The position numbers were made by a program, and so were the translations under genes. DNA of 64,000 bases, taken from assembly GCA_005954745.1 (NCBI GenBank), contig CP040678.1, forward strand, positions 1,922,001-1,986,000, read 5' to 3'. The notes below the pieces were generated by a model. That model worked only from the letters and a program-made list of their open reading frames with translations. It searched no databases and had not been told where the DNA came from. Source of the DNA: Halostella pelagica. Lineage in GTDB: Archaea > Halobacteriota > Halobacteria > Halobacteriales > Natronoarchaeaceae. Below, piece after piece: positions 17,425 to 25,487 of this stretch; position 1 is the first letter of the stretch, and every line of letters starts with the position of its first letter.

Positions 17425-17994
17425 CTATAATTCACGACACTCGGCACACACTAACTGGCCGTTGGCTTCGCGAAGCGTGTCGGCGAGGGACCCACACGTC
17501 TCACAGACGCTCTGGTCCGAGTACGCCCGCTCACCGTTCGCCACCGTGTTCGCTCTGCGGTCGTGGGAGTTTTCCACGGCCGAACGGGCTTGATTCGCCG
17601 TTTCAGGTCGGCGGAACGACGCGGCGGCAGCGATAACGTCACGGGCGGTCAACACTCCCTGTATCTCGTCGGCGTCCGTCACGACCAACCGTCTGACGTT
17701 CTCGCTCGACATCTTTCCCGCGGCGTTGCGAAGACGTTCGTCGGGAGCGACGGTGAGAACGGGCTCAGACATCACTGACGCGACCGTCGTCTCCCCGGGA
17801 GCGGCCTCGTCTGCGACCACACCGAGTACGTCCCACTCCGTGAAGATACCCACGGGGTCGCTTCCTCGGAGGACGACGACGCTCCCGGCTTCCTCCTCGC
17901 GCATGAGTTCTACTGCTCCCTGAACCGTATCGGATTCGCTCACGCCGACGTACTCTCTGGTCATCACGTCTCGGATCGTCACGTCGGTCTCCAT
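17425..17994 (-). CDS. CBS-pair protein with C-terminal zinc ribbon
   Basis: A 189-residue cytoplasmic protein. Two CBS motifs are visible: residues about 7-60 (TIRDVMTREYVGVSESDTV, VGIFTEWDVLGVV) and 70-125 (VASVMSEPVLTVAPDERL, QGVLTARDVIAAA). CBS pairs bind adenine nucleotides and regulate partner domains. A linker of about 35 residues leads to a C-terminal CETC-x17-CAEC motif, a likely zinc ribbon for protein or nucleic-acid contact. It lies 77 bp upstream of the binding-protein gene on the same strand; a shared function is possible but unproven. Confidence 0.9.
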   Translation of the reverse strand: METDVTIRDVMTREYVGVSESDTVQGAVELMREEEAGSVVVLRGSDPVGIFTEWDVLGVVADEAAPGETTVASVMSEPVLTVAPDERLRNAAGKMSSENVRRLVVTDADEIQGVLTARDVIAAAASFRRPETANQARSAVENSHDRRANTVANGERAYSDQSVCETCGSLADTLREANGQLVCAECREL

Positions 17995-18282
17995 ATGCGG
18001 ACTGTTACCACGGCATGTCTAAAATCTACCCCCGCTACCTTTATGCGATTCAGCGACGAAGATCCGTGATCGGAAGCGAACGCGGAGGCTGCTATCGTCC
18101 CTGGCCCGCGGACGTAGCCAGTCCCTTCCGTCTGCCGTGATCTATCGCGGCCTTACCCGTCCGTCGTCACAGATCCCGGACCAAGCCGACGGGATAGATC
18201 CCGACGCACTCGCCTAGCGTGGCTGTTACTGTCGAACCTGCGTTCGGTTCGGTCGAAACGCCGGAAAAATTGAACTGCCGAT

Positions 18283-18603
18283 CTACGCCGGATTCGTTCC
18301 GGGATCGTCGCCTTTCGGGTGGTACTCCCAGAAGTTGCCGGCGCGCATCGCGCGGCCGACGCCCTTGTGGAACGAGACGATGTCCTCGAACTCGTCTTCC
18401 TCGACGTATTCGAACACGTCCGCGACGCTGACGACGCGGCGGTGGTTGAGACGGAGCGGTTCGTCTCCGTGTTCGTCGACGAAGGCCGCGACGTCGAGCG
18501 GGAAGTCCTCCTCGTCGTCGAGTTTCTTCGCCAGTATCGCCATCCCGTACTTGCGCTTCCCTTCGCTGCCCTTGTCGTCGTCCGGGTCGTGGGGCCAGTC
18601 CAT
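18283..18603 (-). CDS. DUF5785 family haloarchaeal protein
   Basis: A 106-residue soluble protein that starts MDWPHDPDDDKGSEGKRKYG, the characteristic N-terminus of DUF5785. The middle (FPLDVAAFVDEHGDEPLRLN, VVSVADVFEYVEEDEFEDI) looks like a small alpha/beta fold. Function is unknown. The 288 bp between it and the CBS gene show no ORF or RNA that I can support. Confidence 0.85.
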   Translation of the reverse strand: MDWPHDPDDDKGSEGKRKYGMAILAKKLDDEEDFPLDVAAFVDEHGDEPLRLNHRRVVSVADVFEYVEEDEFEDIVSFHKGVGRAMRAGNFWEYHPKGDDPGTNPA

Positions 18604-18723
18604 ACGCGGGTGTTGGACGGGCGTCGCAAAAGGATTACTCTTACGCGGTGTCGATGCCGCGGCAGTTCTCGATGCGCCGCCGGAGTCGCTACCTCCTGGG
18701 AAACCCCGCTTCGGCGGAGACGG

Positions 18724-19923
18724 TCAGTCGTCGCCGGCTTCCGGAGATCGCCCCGAGATATCGCCGTCCGGCCCCGAACTCTCGCCGAGTATCTCTCTCC
18801 GGTGTTCGTCGAGCAGTGGAGCGCGGCCGCCGGGTTCCGGCGGCGTTTCGGTCATCTTGATCGGCGATCCGGCGATGGTAACTTCACGGTCCGCGCCCGG
18901 CTGCTCGACCGGGACGAGCATCTCGCGGTCGCGGACGTGGGCGTCCTCGAACACGTCGGCGGTGGTCTGGACAGGCGCGACCGGAATGCCGTCGAGCGCA
19001 TCGAGGACGCCGTCCGTCGGGCGTGAGGCGGTCCAGTCCGCGATGGTGTCCCGGAGCGATTCGCGGTGCCGGAGGCGGCTCTCGGGATCCGGGTACTCGG
19101 CCGCGAGGTCCGGGCGGTCCATCGCTTCACAGAGCGTCTGCCAGTGCGCGTTTCCGAACGCCGCGACGACGACGTGGCCGTCCGCGGTTTCGAAGGCGTT
19201 GTAGGGAAACAGCGTCGGGTGGGAGTTCCCCTGACGAGTCGGCGCGTCGCCGGTGTAGGAGTACTGGTACACTGTCCGCTCGCACAGCGACACCATCGCA
19301 TCGTACATGCCGGTGTCGACGTACTGCCCCTCTCCGGTCCGGTCGCGGTGGTGGACCGCTCCCAGGATCCCCACGGCGTTCAACACGGCGGTGAAGAGGT
19401 CGCCGATGCCAGGGCCGACTTTCGTGGGCGGGCCGTCCTCCGCGCCCGTGATCTCCATCACGCCGCCGAGCGCCTGGGCGACCAGGTCGAACGAGGGTTG
19501 CCCCTGTCGATGCGTTTCGCCCGTTCGCGGGTCGCCGAACCCGCGGATAGAACTGTAGATAAGCTCCGAATTACGCTCGGTGAGCGTTTCGTATCCGAGA
19601 TCGAACTGTTCCATCGTGCCCGCGCTGTAGTTCTCGACGACGATGTCCGCGTGTTCGACCAGGTCGAGGAAGGCCGCACGGTCCGTTTCGTCCCCGAAAT
19701 CGAGTTCGAGACTCCGCTTGCCGCGGTTGACGCTCTGGAAGTACCCTCCGTACGCTTCCGATTCGGGGTCGTCCACGAACGGCGGATTCGACCGTATCAG
19801 GTCTCCTCCCGGGCGTTCGACCTTTACCACGTCCGCGCCCATGTCCGCGAGCAACATCGTACAGTACGGTCCGGCGAGCACTTGCGTCAGATCGAGCACG
19901 CGCAAGTCGTCGAGCGCTCCCAT
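18724..19923 (-). CDS. mct: Succinyl-CoA:mesaconate CoA-transferase (family III)
   Basis: A 399-residue CaiB/BaiF-type CoA-transferase. It starts MGALDDLRVLDLTQVLAGPYC, with the CoA-binding DVVKVERPGGDLIR and the nucleophilic Asp of the family in QPSFDLVAQALGG (about residues 139-151), then VNAVGILGAVHHR. Family III enzymes are broad, but divergent transcription from glutamate mutase, methylaspartate ammonia-lyase and mesaconyl-CoA hydratase points to transfer of CoA from succinyl-CoA to mesaconate. The C-terminal 20 residues are acidic and variable. Confidence 0.88.
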   Translation of the reverse strand: MGALDDLRVLDLTQVLAGPYCTMLLADMGADVVKVERPGGDLIRSNPPFVDDPESEAYGGYFQSVNRGKRSLELDFGDETDRAAFLDLVEHADIVVENYSAGTMEQFDLGYETLTERNSELIYSSIRGFGDPRTGETHRQGQPSFDLVAQALGGVMEITGAEDGPPTKVGPGIGDLFTAVLNAVGILGAVHHRDRTGEGQYVDTGMYDAMVSLCERTVYQYSYTGDAPTRQGNSHPTLFPYNAFETADGHVVVAAFGNAHWQTLCEAMDRPDLAAEYPDPESRLRHRESLRDTIADWTASRPTDGVLDALDGIPVAPVQTTADVFEDAHVRDREMLVPVEQPGADREVTIAGSPIKMTETPPEPGGRAPLLDEHRREILGESSGPDGDISGRSPEAGDD

Positions 19924-20075
19924 GGCCAGGGGTCCGAGGGGAGCGGTGAAAAAAGCACGTTATAGATCATGATGAATGTGGTTGTGTGTCACACCGGTGT
20001 CCAAACGTGTTTAATGAATATTATCATGATAGACCATTAAGTTTATCCGGAGCTCTCTCGTCCGCACTGATACCG
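19924..20075. promoter_or_regulatory. Divergent promoter region between mct and glmS with paired palindromes
   Basis: This 152-bp AT-rich region serves both arms of the methylaspartate cluster. The TATA-like ctataac (minus, about 19958-19964) faces mct and taagttta (20038-20045) faces glmS. The palindrome ATCATGAT occurs twice, at 19966-19973 and 20023-20030, each just outside a TATA element, and ACACCGGTGT (19991-20000) lies between them. The layout suggests a shared regulator; which one is not known. Confidence 0.5.
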
Positions 20076-20513
20076 ATGGCCCAGACAGTCATCCTCGGCG
20101 TGATCGGTTCCGACGCCCACGTCGTCGGGATCACGATCTTGGAACAGACGATGGAAGCGGCCGGGTTCGACGTCGTCAATCTCGGCGTGCAGTCATCACA
20201 GCAGGAGTTCGCCAGCGCGGCGGCTGAACACGACGCCGAGGCTGTACTGGTCTCTTCGCTCTACGGCCACGCCGAACAGGACTGCCAGGGCTTCCACGAA
20301 ACTCTCCGTGACGCGGGCACCGATGCAGTGACCTACATCGGCGGGAACCTCGCGGTCGGACAGAACGACTTCGAGGCGACGCGCGAACGGTTCCGCCGCC
20401 TCGGGTTCGACCGCGTCTTCGACTCCGAAACCGACCCACAGGAAGCTATCGCTGCTCTGCGACAGGACCTCGGACACAGAAACGCGGAGACAAAGGAGCG
20501 GGTCAGCGCGTAG
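20076..20513 (+). CDS. glmS: Glutamate (methylaspartate) mutase small subunit, B12-binding
   Basis: A 145-residue cobalamin-binding subunit of glutamate mutase, which converts L-glutamate to (2S,3S)-3-methylaspartate. The B12 lower-ligand motif D-x-H-x-x-G is DAHVVG (about residues 12-17), followed by NLGVQSSQQEF, VSSLYGHAE and the nucleotide-tail loop IGGNLAVG. The length is close to the 137-residue clostridial protein. The start at MAQTVILG fits the TATA element; the longer frame from 19986 runs through the promoter. The stop is directly followed by the glmE ATG. Confidence 0.95.
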   Translation: MAQTVILGVIGSDAHVVGITILEQTMEAAGFDVVNLGVQSSQQEFASAAAEHDAEAVLVSSLYGHAEQDCQGFHETLRDAGTDAVTYIGGNLAVGQNDFEATRERFRRLGFDRVFDSETDPQEAIAALRQDLGHRNAETKERVSA

Positions 20514-21959
20514 ATGATACGCGACGAACGCCTCCCCTCCGGCGAGTTGCAACGAATCGACGAGGCGGTCCGCGGGAACTGGCACACGGGCGACGACGTG
20601 GACTTCGAGGAAGCGGTCGCGTACCACGAGTCGCTCCCGCGGGAGAAGCAGTTCGCCCGCGTGCTGGAAACGGCGGACCGTCCGCTCCTTCAACCGCGTG
20701 CCGGCGTTCCGTGCCTCGACGACCAGATAGACCTCCTCCGACATCTGGAGCAGGACGGCCTCGCTGACCTGCTCCCGACTACCATCGACTCGTACACGCG
20801 GGACAACGAGTACGGAAAGGCAAAGCAGGGGCTCGAAGACGCCCGAGAGTCGGGCGACGACACGCTCAACGGCTTCCCGGCGGTCAATCACGGCGTCTCC
20901 GGTTGTCGCGAACTGATCGAGGCGCTCGACCGACCGATCGAGGTCCGACACGGCACCCCCGACGCCCGCCTGCTGGCGGCGGTGACGTTCGCGGGCGGGT
21001 TCCAGAGTTTCGAGGGCGGTCCCATCTCCTACAACATCCCCTACACGAAGGAAGGGAGCCTGGAACAGACCATCAAACACTGGCAGTACGTCGACCGCCT
21101 CGCCGGCGCGTACACCGAACGCGGCGTGCGGATCAACCGCGAACCGTTCGGGCCGCTGACCGGAACGCTCGTCCCGCCCTGCATCGCCATCGCGGTGATG
21201 CTCGTCGAGGGACTGCTCGCGGCCACGCAAGGCGTCCGGTCGCTCACGCTCGGCTACGGCCAGGTCGGCAACGTCGTGCAGGACGTAGCCGCGCTCCGCG
21301 CTCTGCGGGAGCTGGGCGAGGAGTTTCTCCCCGACGAAGTCACGGTTACAACCGTCTTCCACGAGTGGATGGGCGGGTTCCCGCCCGACGAGGCGCGCGC
21401 GAACGGCGTCATCGGCCTCGGCGCTGCTACCGCCGCCATCGCGCGACCGGACAAAGTCATCACGAAGTCACCGCAGGAGTTCCAGGGCGTTCCAACCAAG
21501 GAAGCGAACGCCGCGGGGCTCCGTACCACGCGACAGCTGATCGACATGCTAATCGAGCAGGACATCACCATCGACGGTATCGGCGAGGAACAGGAACTCA
21601 TCGAACGGGCGACCCGCTCGCTGATGGACGCCGTGTACGAACACGGGGACGGCGATGTCGCCCGCGGCGTCGTTCGCGCGTTCGAGTCAGGCGCGCTTGA
21701 CGTCCCGTTCGCCCCCAGCGACAGCGCGGCGGGGGACGTTCTCCCGGCGAGAGACGACGACGGCCGGGTCCGTATCTTCGCGTTCTCGGATCTCGCCGTC
21801 TCCGACGAGACGAAAGAGATCCACGAGGCGCGACTCGACGACCGCGCCCGGAGCGAGGACCGGGACCGCTCGTTCGCGATGGTCGCAGACGACGTGGACG
21901 CGATCAGCGACGGGAAACTCATCGGCCGTCCCACGGGGGGAGAGACCGATGCGGATTGA
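20514..21959 (+). CDS. glmE: Glutamate (methylaspartate) mutase epsilon subunit
   Basis: A 481-residue catalytic subunit of adenosylcobalamin-dependent glutamate mutase, close to the 483 residues of the clostridial enzyme. Recognisable segments are QPRAGVPCLDDQIDLLRHLE (about residues 60-80), FPAVNHGVSGCRELIEAL, EGGPISYNIPYTKEGSLEQT and ITKSPQEFQGVPTKEANAAG (about 317-336). The barrel is complete. It starts at the base after the glmS stop and overlaps mal by 11 bp, so the two subunits and the next enzyme are translated from one message. Confidence 0.95.
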   Translation: MIRDERLPSGELQRIDEAVRGNWHTGDDVDFEEAVAYHESLPREKQFARVLETADRPLLQPRAGVPCLDDQIDLLRHLEQDGLADLLPTTIDSYTRDNEYGKAKQGLEDARESGDDTLNGFPAVNHGVSGCRELIEALDRPIEVRHGTPDARLLAAVTFAGGFQSFEGGPISYNIPYTKEGSLEQTIKHWQYVDRLAGAYTERGVRINREPFGPLTGTLVPPCIAIAVMLVEGLLAATQGVRSLTLGYGQVGNVVQDVAALRALRELGEEFLPDEVTVTTVFHEWMGGFPPDEARANGVIGLGAATAAIARPDKVITKSPQEFQGVPTKEANAAGLRTTRQLIDMLIEQDITIDGIGEEQELIERATRSLMDAVYEHGDGDVARGVVRAFESGALDVPFAPSDSAAGDVLPARDDDGRVRIFAFSDLAVSDETKEIHEARLDDRARSEDRDRSFAMVADDVDAISDGKLIGRPTGGETDAD

Positions 21960-23214
21960 AGCGGTCAGCGCGGTCCCCGCCGTCTCGGGCTTTTTCTTCG
22001 ACGACCAGCGAGCGATCACGTCCGGGGCCGAGCAGAACGGGTTCTCGTACGAAGGCGAGCCCGTGACGCCCGGATTCGACAGCGTCCGCGAGGCGGGCGA
22101 GGCGCTCACCGTGGACCTCGAACTCTCCGACGGCACGGTCGTCTCGGGCGACTGCGCGGCCGTCCAGTACTCCGGTGCGGGCGGCCGGGATCCGCTGTTT
22201 CGCGCCGAGCGCTACGCCGATGTTGTCGAGGGACGCGTCGCCGATGCGTTGACCGGCCGCGACCCGGTGACGTTCGCCGAGAACGCGGCGGCCGTCGAAG
22301 GCCTCACGTCCCCGGACGGCAACTCGCTCCACACCGCAGTTCGGTACGGCGTCTCGCAGGCGCTGCTCGCCGCCGCGGCCCACGCCCGCAAGGTGACGAG
22401 GACGGACGTGCTGGCAACAGCGCTGAACGCGACGCCCGCCGACCGTCCAGTTCCCGTGTTCGGCCAGTCCGGAGACGCTCGCCGCGACAACGCCGAGAAG
22501 ATGCTGATAAAGGGCGTTCCGGTCCTCCCGCACGGCCTGTTCAACAGCGTCGAGAAGGTCGGCCGGGACGGCGAGAAACTCGCCGACTACCTCGACTGGC
22601 TCTCGACCCGCACCCGGGAACTCGGCCCCGACGAGTACGCGCCGCGGTTCCACGTCGACGTGTACGGCACGTTCGGCGACGTGTTCGGGCCGCCGTACGA
22701 CCGGCCCGAGATAGCGGACTACTTCGCCGACCTCCGCGCCGCCGCCGCGCCGTATCCGGTCCAGGTCGAAGGGCCGATGGACGCCGGCGGCCGCGCGGAG
22801 CAGATCCACGCAATGGCGGAACTCCGGGACGCTCTGGCCGACGCGGGCGTCGACGTCGACATCGTCGCCGACGAGTGGTGCAACACCTTCGACGACGTGC
22901 GGGCGTTCGTCGACGAGGGCGCGGCGGACGTCGTCCAGGTGAAGACGCCGGACCTGGGCGGCATCCACCGAAGCGGCGAGGCCGTTCGCTACTGCGAGGG
23001 AACCGACACCCGGGCGTACCTCGGCGGCACGTGCAACGAAACGGTGACCTCTGCCCGTGCCTGCGCTCACGTAGCACTGGCGACCGACGCCGCGCAGGTG
23101 CTCGCGAAACCCGGCATGGGGTTCGACGAGGGGTTCATGGTCGTCACCAACGAGATGCGGCGGGCGCTCGCTCGCCGCGACGGCGCGACGCGGGAGGTGA
23201 CAGCCGATGACTAG
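21949..23214 (+). CDS. mal: Methylaspartate ammonia-lyase
   Basis: A 421-residue enolase-superfamily enzyme that removes ammonia from 3-methylaspartate to give mesaconate. It begins MRIEAVSAVPAVSGFFFDD as the clostridial enzyme does. Conserved segments are AITSGAEQNGF, MLIKGVPVLPHGLFNSVEKV (about residues 185-204), RFHVDVYGTFG and VVQVKTPDLGGIHRSGEA (about 327-344), where Gln and Lys match the catalytic QxK pair, followed by YLGGTCNETVTSA. ATG 21949 lies within glmE. The last codons contain a Shine-Dalgarno site and ATG for the next frame. Confidence 0.95.
   Translation: MRIEAVSAVPAVSGFFFDDQRAITSGAEQNGFSYEGEPVTPGFDSVREAGEALTVDLELSDGTVVSGDCAAVQYSGAGGRDPLFRAERYADVVEGRVADALTGRDPVTFAENAAAVEGLTSPDGNSLHTAVRYGVSQALLAAAAHARKVTRTDVLATALNATPADRPVPVFGQSGDARRDNAEKMLIKGVPVLPHGLFNSVEKVGRDGEKLADYLDWLSTRTRELGPDEYAPRFHVDVYGTFGDVFGPPYDRPEIADYFADLRAAAAPYPVQVEGPMDAGGRAEQIHAMAELRDALADAGVDVDIVADEWCNTFDDVRAFVDEGAADVVQVKTPDLGGIHRSGEAVRYCEGTDTRAYLGGTCNETVTSARACAHVALATDAAQVLAKPGMGFDEGFMVVTNEMRRALARRDGATREVTADD
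23193..23212 (+). promoter_or_regulatory. First copy of a duplicated ribosome-binding site and start codon
   Basis: The Shine-Dalgarno GGAGGTGA (23193-23200) is followed 6 nt later by the ATG at 23207, inside the mal end. These 20 bp are repeated with three differences at 23360-23379, where they form the mch ribosome-binding site and start. Confidence 0.6.
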
Positions 23215-23377
23215 AGAGGATAGAGAGGACGAAGCGCTAGCGGAGTCCTCGGTAAAGCGAGCGGGGAGCAAAGCGACCCGCGAGAATGAAGCGCTAGCGG
23301 AGTCCTCGGTAAAGCGAGCGGGGAGCAAAGCGACCCGCGAGCAAGGGAATCGCGGCACCGGAGGTGTCCGCCAATGA
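23207..23377 (+). CDS. Possible 56-codon mini-ORF bridging mal and mch
   Basis: An uninterrupted 56-codon frame with a good Shine-Dalgarno site. It overlaps the mal stop by 8 bp and the mch start by ATGA. Almost all of it is two copies of a 54-bp repeat, giving two copies of EALAESSVKRAGSKATRE. The product would be basic with rare Arg and Leu codons (aga, cta), unlike the acidic neighbours. It may be a relic created by repeat insertion that keeps ribosomes moving into mch rather than a functional protein. Confidence 0.35.
   Translation: MTREDREDEALAESSVKRAGSKATRENEALAESSVKRAGSKATREQGNRGTGGVRQ
23231..23341 (+). repeat. Two identical 54-bp direct repeats
   Basis: Copies at 23231-23284 and 23288-23341 are identical and separated by aat, giving a 57-bp period, exactly 19 codons. 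Each begins gaagcgctagcggag and ends gcgacccgcgag. The style resembles GC-rich intergenic repeats of haloarchaea. I found no further copy in this window. Confidence 0.9.
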
Positions 23378-24432
23378 CTGAATGGACCGACCCCGACACC
23401 TTCGCCGCCGCCCTCGACCGCGCCGAGACGCTGGAGAAGGGCAACTACTTCGAGGCGTTCGATGAGGGCGACGAGATCGCCCACGACGCCGGGATCCGGC
23501 TGTCCCGCCACGGCAACGACCAGTGGATGAGCCAGACGCTCAACCACGACCCGACGTACTGGCGAATCGACGCCGCCAGAGAGCGCGGGTTCGACGAACC
23601 GCCGATCCACCCGGACTACCTGCTTGCCTGTACGATGGGGCCAAGCGTCGAGGATCTGAGCGAGAAGGGCGGATACTTTCTCGGTCGTGACGGCGTCCAG
23701 TTGCACGACCCTGAGGTTTATCCGGGGACTGAACTCCGCGTGGAGTCGACGGTCGAGGCGACGCGCTCGTCGAGTTCGCGCCCCGAGTACGGCATCGTCA
23801 CCTGGGATACCCGGGGGAGAGACGCCGACACCGGCGAAATCCTGCTCTCCTACGAGCGGACGAACATGGTTCCGCGGCGGGAACCGCTCGAAACGGACGG
23901 CGGCGAACCGGCGTCCGACACCGTCTCTGACGAGGACGACCCGCCGTCGCTCCCGGGCGAACTGATCGTGCCCGACGGCCCGTCGTTCGCGGACTTCCGA
24001 GCGGTGCTCGACCGCGCCGAGGACCGCGACGCCGCCGTCGCATACCGCCACGAACGAGGGAGGACGATGGACGACACGCTCGTCTCCGGGCTCCCCCTGT
24101 CGACGCTGAACACCGCGAAGCAACATCACGACGCCGACTACATGGCCGACTCGCCGTCTGGCGACATCGTCACCTACGGCGACGTGACGCGCTCCATCGC
24201 ACTGGGCCACGCCCGCTCCGACGAACGGACCTACCGCGAACTGGCGTACGGCGACGAGCGGTTTCACACGTTCGTCACGCCGGGCGACACCGTGTACGGG
24301 TTCACGCGCGTCCTCGGCGCTGATCCGAACCGCGGCCCGGCCGACTGCGGGCTCGTCCGATTCCGTCACGTCGCGTTCAACCAGAACCGGACGCCGGTCT
24401 ACTCCGGCACCAGAGAGGCGATCATCCGATGA
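23374..24432 (+). CDS. mch: Mesaconyl-CoA hydratase (MaoC-like, double hotdog)
   Basis: A 352-residue hydratase expected to add water to mesaconyl-CoA (C1) to give beta-methylmalyl-CoA. The N-terminal hotdog half (about residues 1-170) includes GNYFEAFDEGDEIAHDAGIR and QTLNHDPTYWRIDAARERGF; the second half (about 185-350) includes the dehydratase-like GRTMDDTLVSGLPL and VTYGDVTRSIALGHARSDER. Identification rests on this architecture and its place between mal and the lyase. It has its own Shine-Dalgarno ggaggtg (23360-23366) and overlaps the lyase start by ATGA. Confidence 0.92.
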   Translation: MTEWTDPDTFAAALDRAETLEKGNYFEAFDEGDEIAHDAGIRLSRHGNDQWMSQTLNHDPTYWRIDAARERGFDEPPIHPDYLLACTMGPSVEDLSEKGGYFLGRDGVQLHDPEVYPGTELRVESTVEATRSSSSRPEYGIVTWDTRGRDADTGEILLSYERTNMVPRREPLETDGGEPASDTVSDEDDPPSLPGELIVPDGPSFADFRAVLDRAEDRDAAVAYRHERGRTMDDTLVSGLPLSTLNTAKQHHDADYMADSPSGDIVTYGDVTRSIALGHARSDERTYRELAYGDERFHTFVTPGDTVYGFTRVLGADPNRGPADCGLVRFRHVAFNQNRTPVYSGTREAIIR

Positions 24433-25463
24433 CACGACTCTGTCGAACGTTCCAGACCGCACCGGCCGCCGTTCCGAAAGAGAACTCGGCGAAATACCTC
24501 GACTCCGGGCTCGACGCGGAAGGGTTTCAGGCCCCCGACTGGCTCGTGCCGGACCTCGAAGACGGTACCGCTCCGAACCGGAAAGACGAGGCGCTGGAAA
24601 ACACCGTCGAGCGGCTCCGCGGCGGGGTTGACTTCGGCGGCGAGATATGGCCTCGCGTGCAGTGGGGGTACGACAGCGAGCGAGACAGGAGCCGGGGCCG
24701 CGAGGAGATCGAGACGCTCGTTCGAGAGGCTGGCGACGCTATCGACGGCGTGGTCGTGCCGAAAGTCGGCCGCGCCGAGGACGTCGAACGCGCCGCCAGC
24801 GCCGTCGCTGAGGCCGAACGCGAGTACGGCCTGTCCGACGGGAGCGTGGAACTCTCGGTCATCGTAGAGACGGCTCGCGCGAAGTCGGACCTCCGCGAGA
24901 TAGCGCGGTTCGGCGGCGATTCGCGGCTCGCGGGTCTCGTTTTCGGACCCGTCGACTACACCGCGGAACTCGGCGGACGGGCCATCGACGGTGACCGTCC
25001 GAGGTGGGACGGTCTCCTCGCCGACCTCTCGAACGAGGCCAGCGCGAACGACCTCGTCGCGGTCGGCGGGCCGTTCGACGACCTGTTCCGCGAGCGTGCC
25101 GGCGTCAGGTTTTACAACGGCGACGCCTACGCCGACCAGGTCGAGCGCGAAGCGACGGTCGGCCTGGACGGTAGCTGGTCGCTCTACCCGAAACAGACGG
25201 TACAGGCGAACCGCATCCACATGCCCACGAGCGAGGAACTCCGGCGCGACGTGAGCAAGATAGAGCGGTTCGAAGACGCGAAGACCGAGGGGACCGGAGC
25301 CGTCACGCTCGACGGTCAGATGGTGGACGAGGCGACGTTCAAGAACTTCGCAAACACGGTGCGGACGGTCCACCGAATCGACGCCGTCCGGCCGGAACAG
25401 ACGGCGACAGCGTACGACGAGAGCCTGTTACGGCGGGCGCTCGACCTCGATCCGGCGTGGTAG
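24429..25463 (+). CDS. HpcH/HpaI-CitE family lyase, probable beta-methylmalyl-CoA lyase
   Basis: A 344-residue TIM-barrel lyase of the citrate lyase beta/malyl-CoA lyase family. It has the Mg-binding segment VPDLEDGTAPNRKDEAL (about residues 38-54), RVQWGYDS in the position of the substrate arginine strand, VVPKVGRAEDVE (about 111-122) and the late LDGQMVDEA. As last gene of the methylaspartate operon it should split beta-methylmalyl-CoA to glyoxylate and propionyl-CoA, the carbon-saving step. Paralogues in haloarchaea can act as malyl-CoA thioesterase, so the exact substrate is inferred. Confidence 0.88.
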   Translation: MTRLCRTFQTAPAAVPKENSAKYLDSGLDAEGFQAPDWLVPDLEDGTAPNRKDEALENTVERLRGGVDFGGEIWPRVQWGYDSERDRSRGREEIETLVREAGDAIDGVVVPKVGRAEDVERAASAVAEAEREYGLSDGSVELSVIVETARAKSDLREIARFGGDSRLAGLVFGPVDYTAELGGRAIDGDRPRWDGLLADLSNEASANDLVAVGGPFDDLFRERAGVRFYNGDAYADQVEREATVGLDGSWSLYPKQTVQANRIHMPTSEELRRDVSKIERFEDAKTEGTGAVTLDGQMVDEATFKNFANTVRTVHRIDAVRPEQTATAYDESLLRRALDLDPAW

Positions 25464-25487
25464 AACAGTCGGCCCTCGTCCCATCAG

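Noticed and set aside
20196-21362. 388-codon minus-strand frame over glmS and glmE
   Set aside because: Mirror frame of two well-identified genes, without motif, promoter or start context.
23231-23341. Possible CRISPR array from the 54-bp repeats
   Set aside because: Only two units with a 3-bp spacer, and no cas genes; a tandem duplication explains it.
21919-24462. 847-codon minus-strand open frame across mal, the repeats and mch
   Set aside because: It is antisense to strongly recognised enzymes, rich in Arg, Val and Gly, and has no domain. Long antisense frames are expected in GC-rich DNA where the third codon base is mostly G or C.
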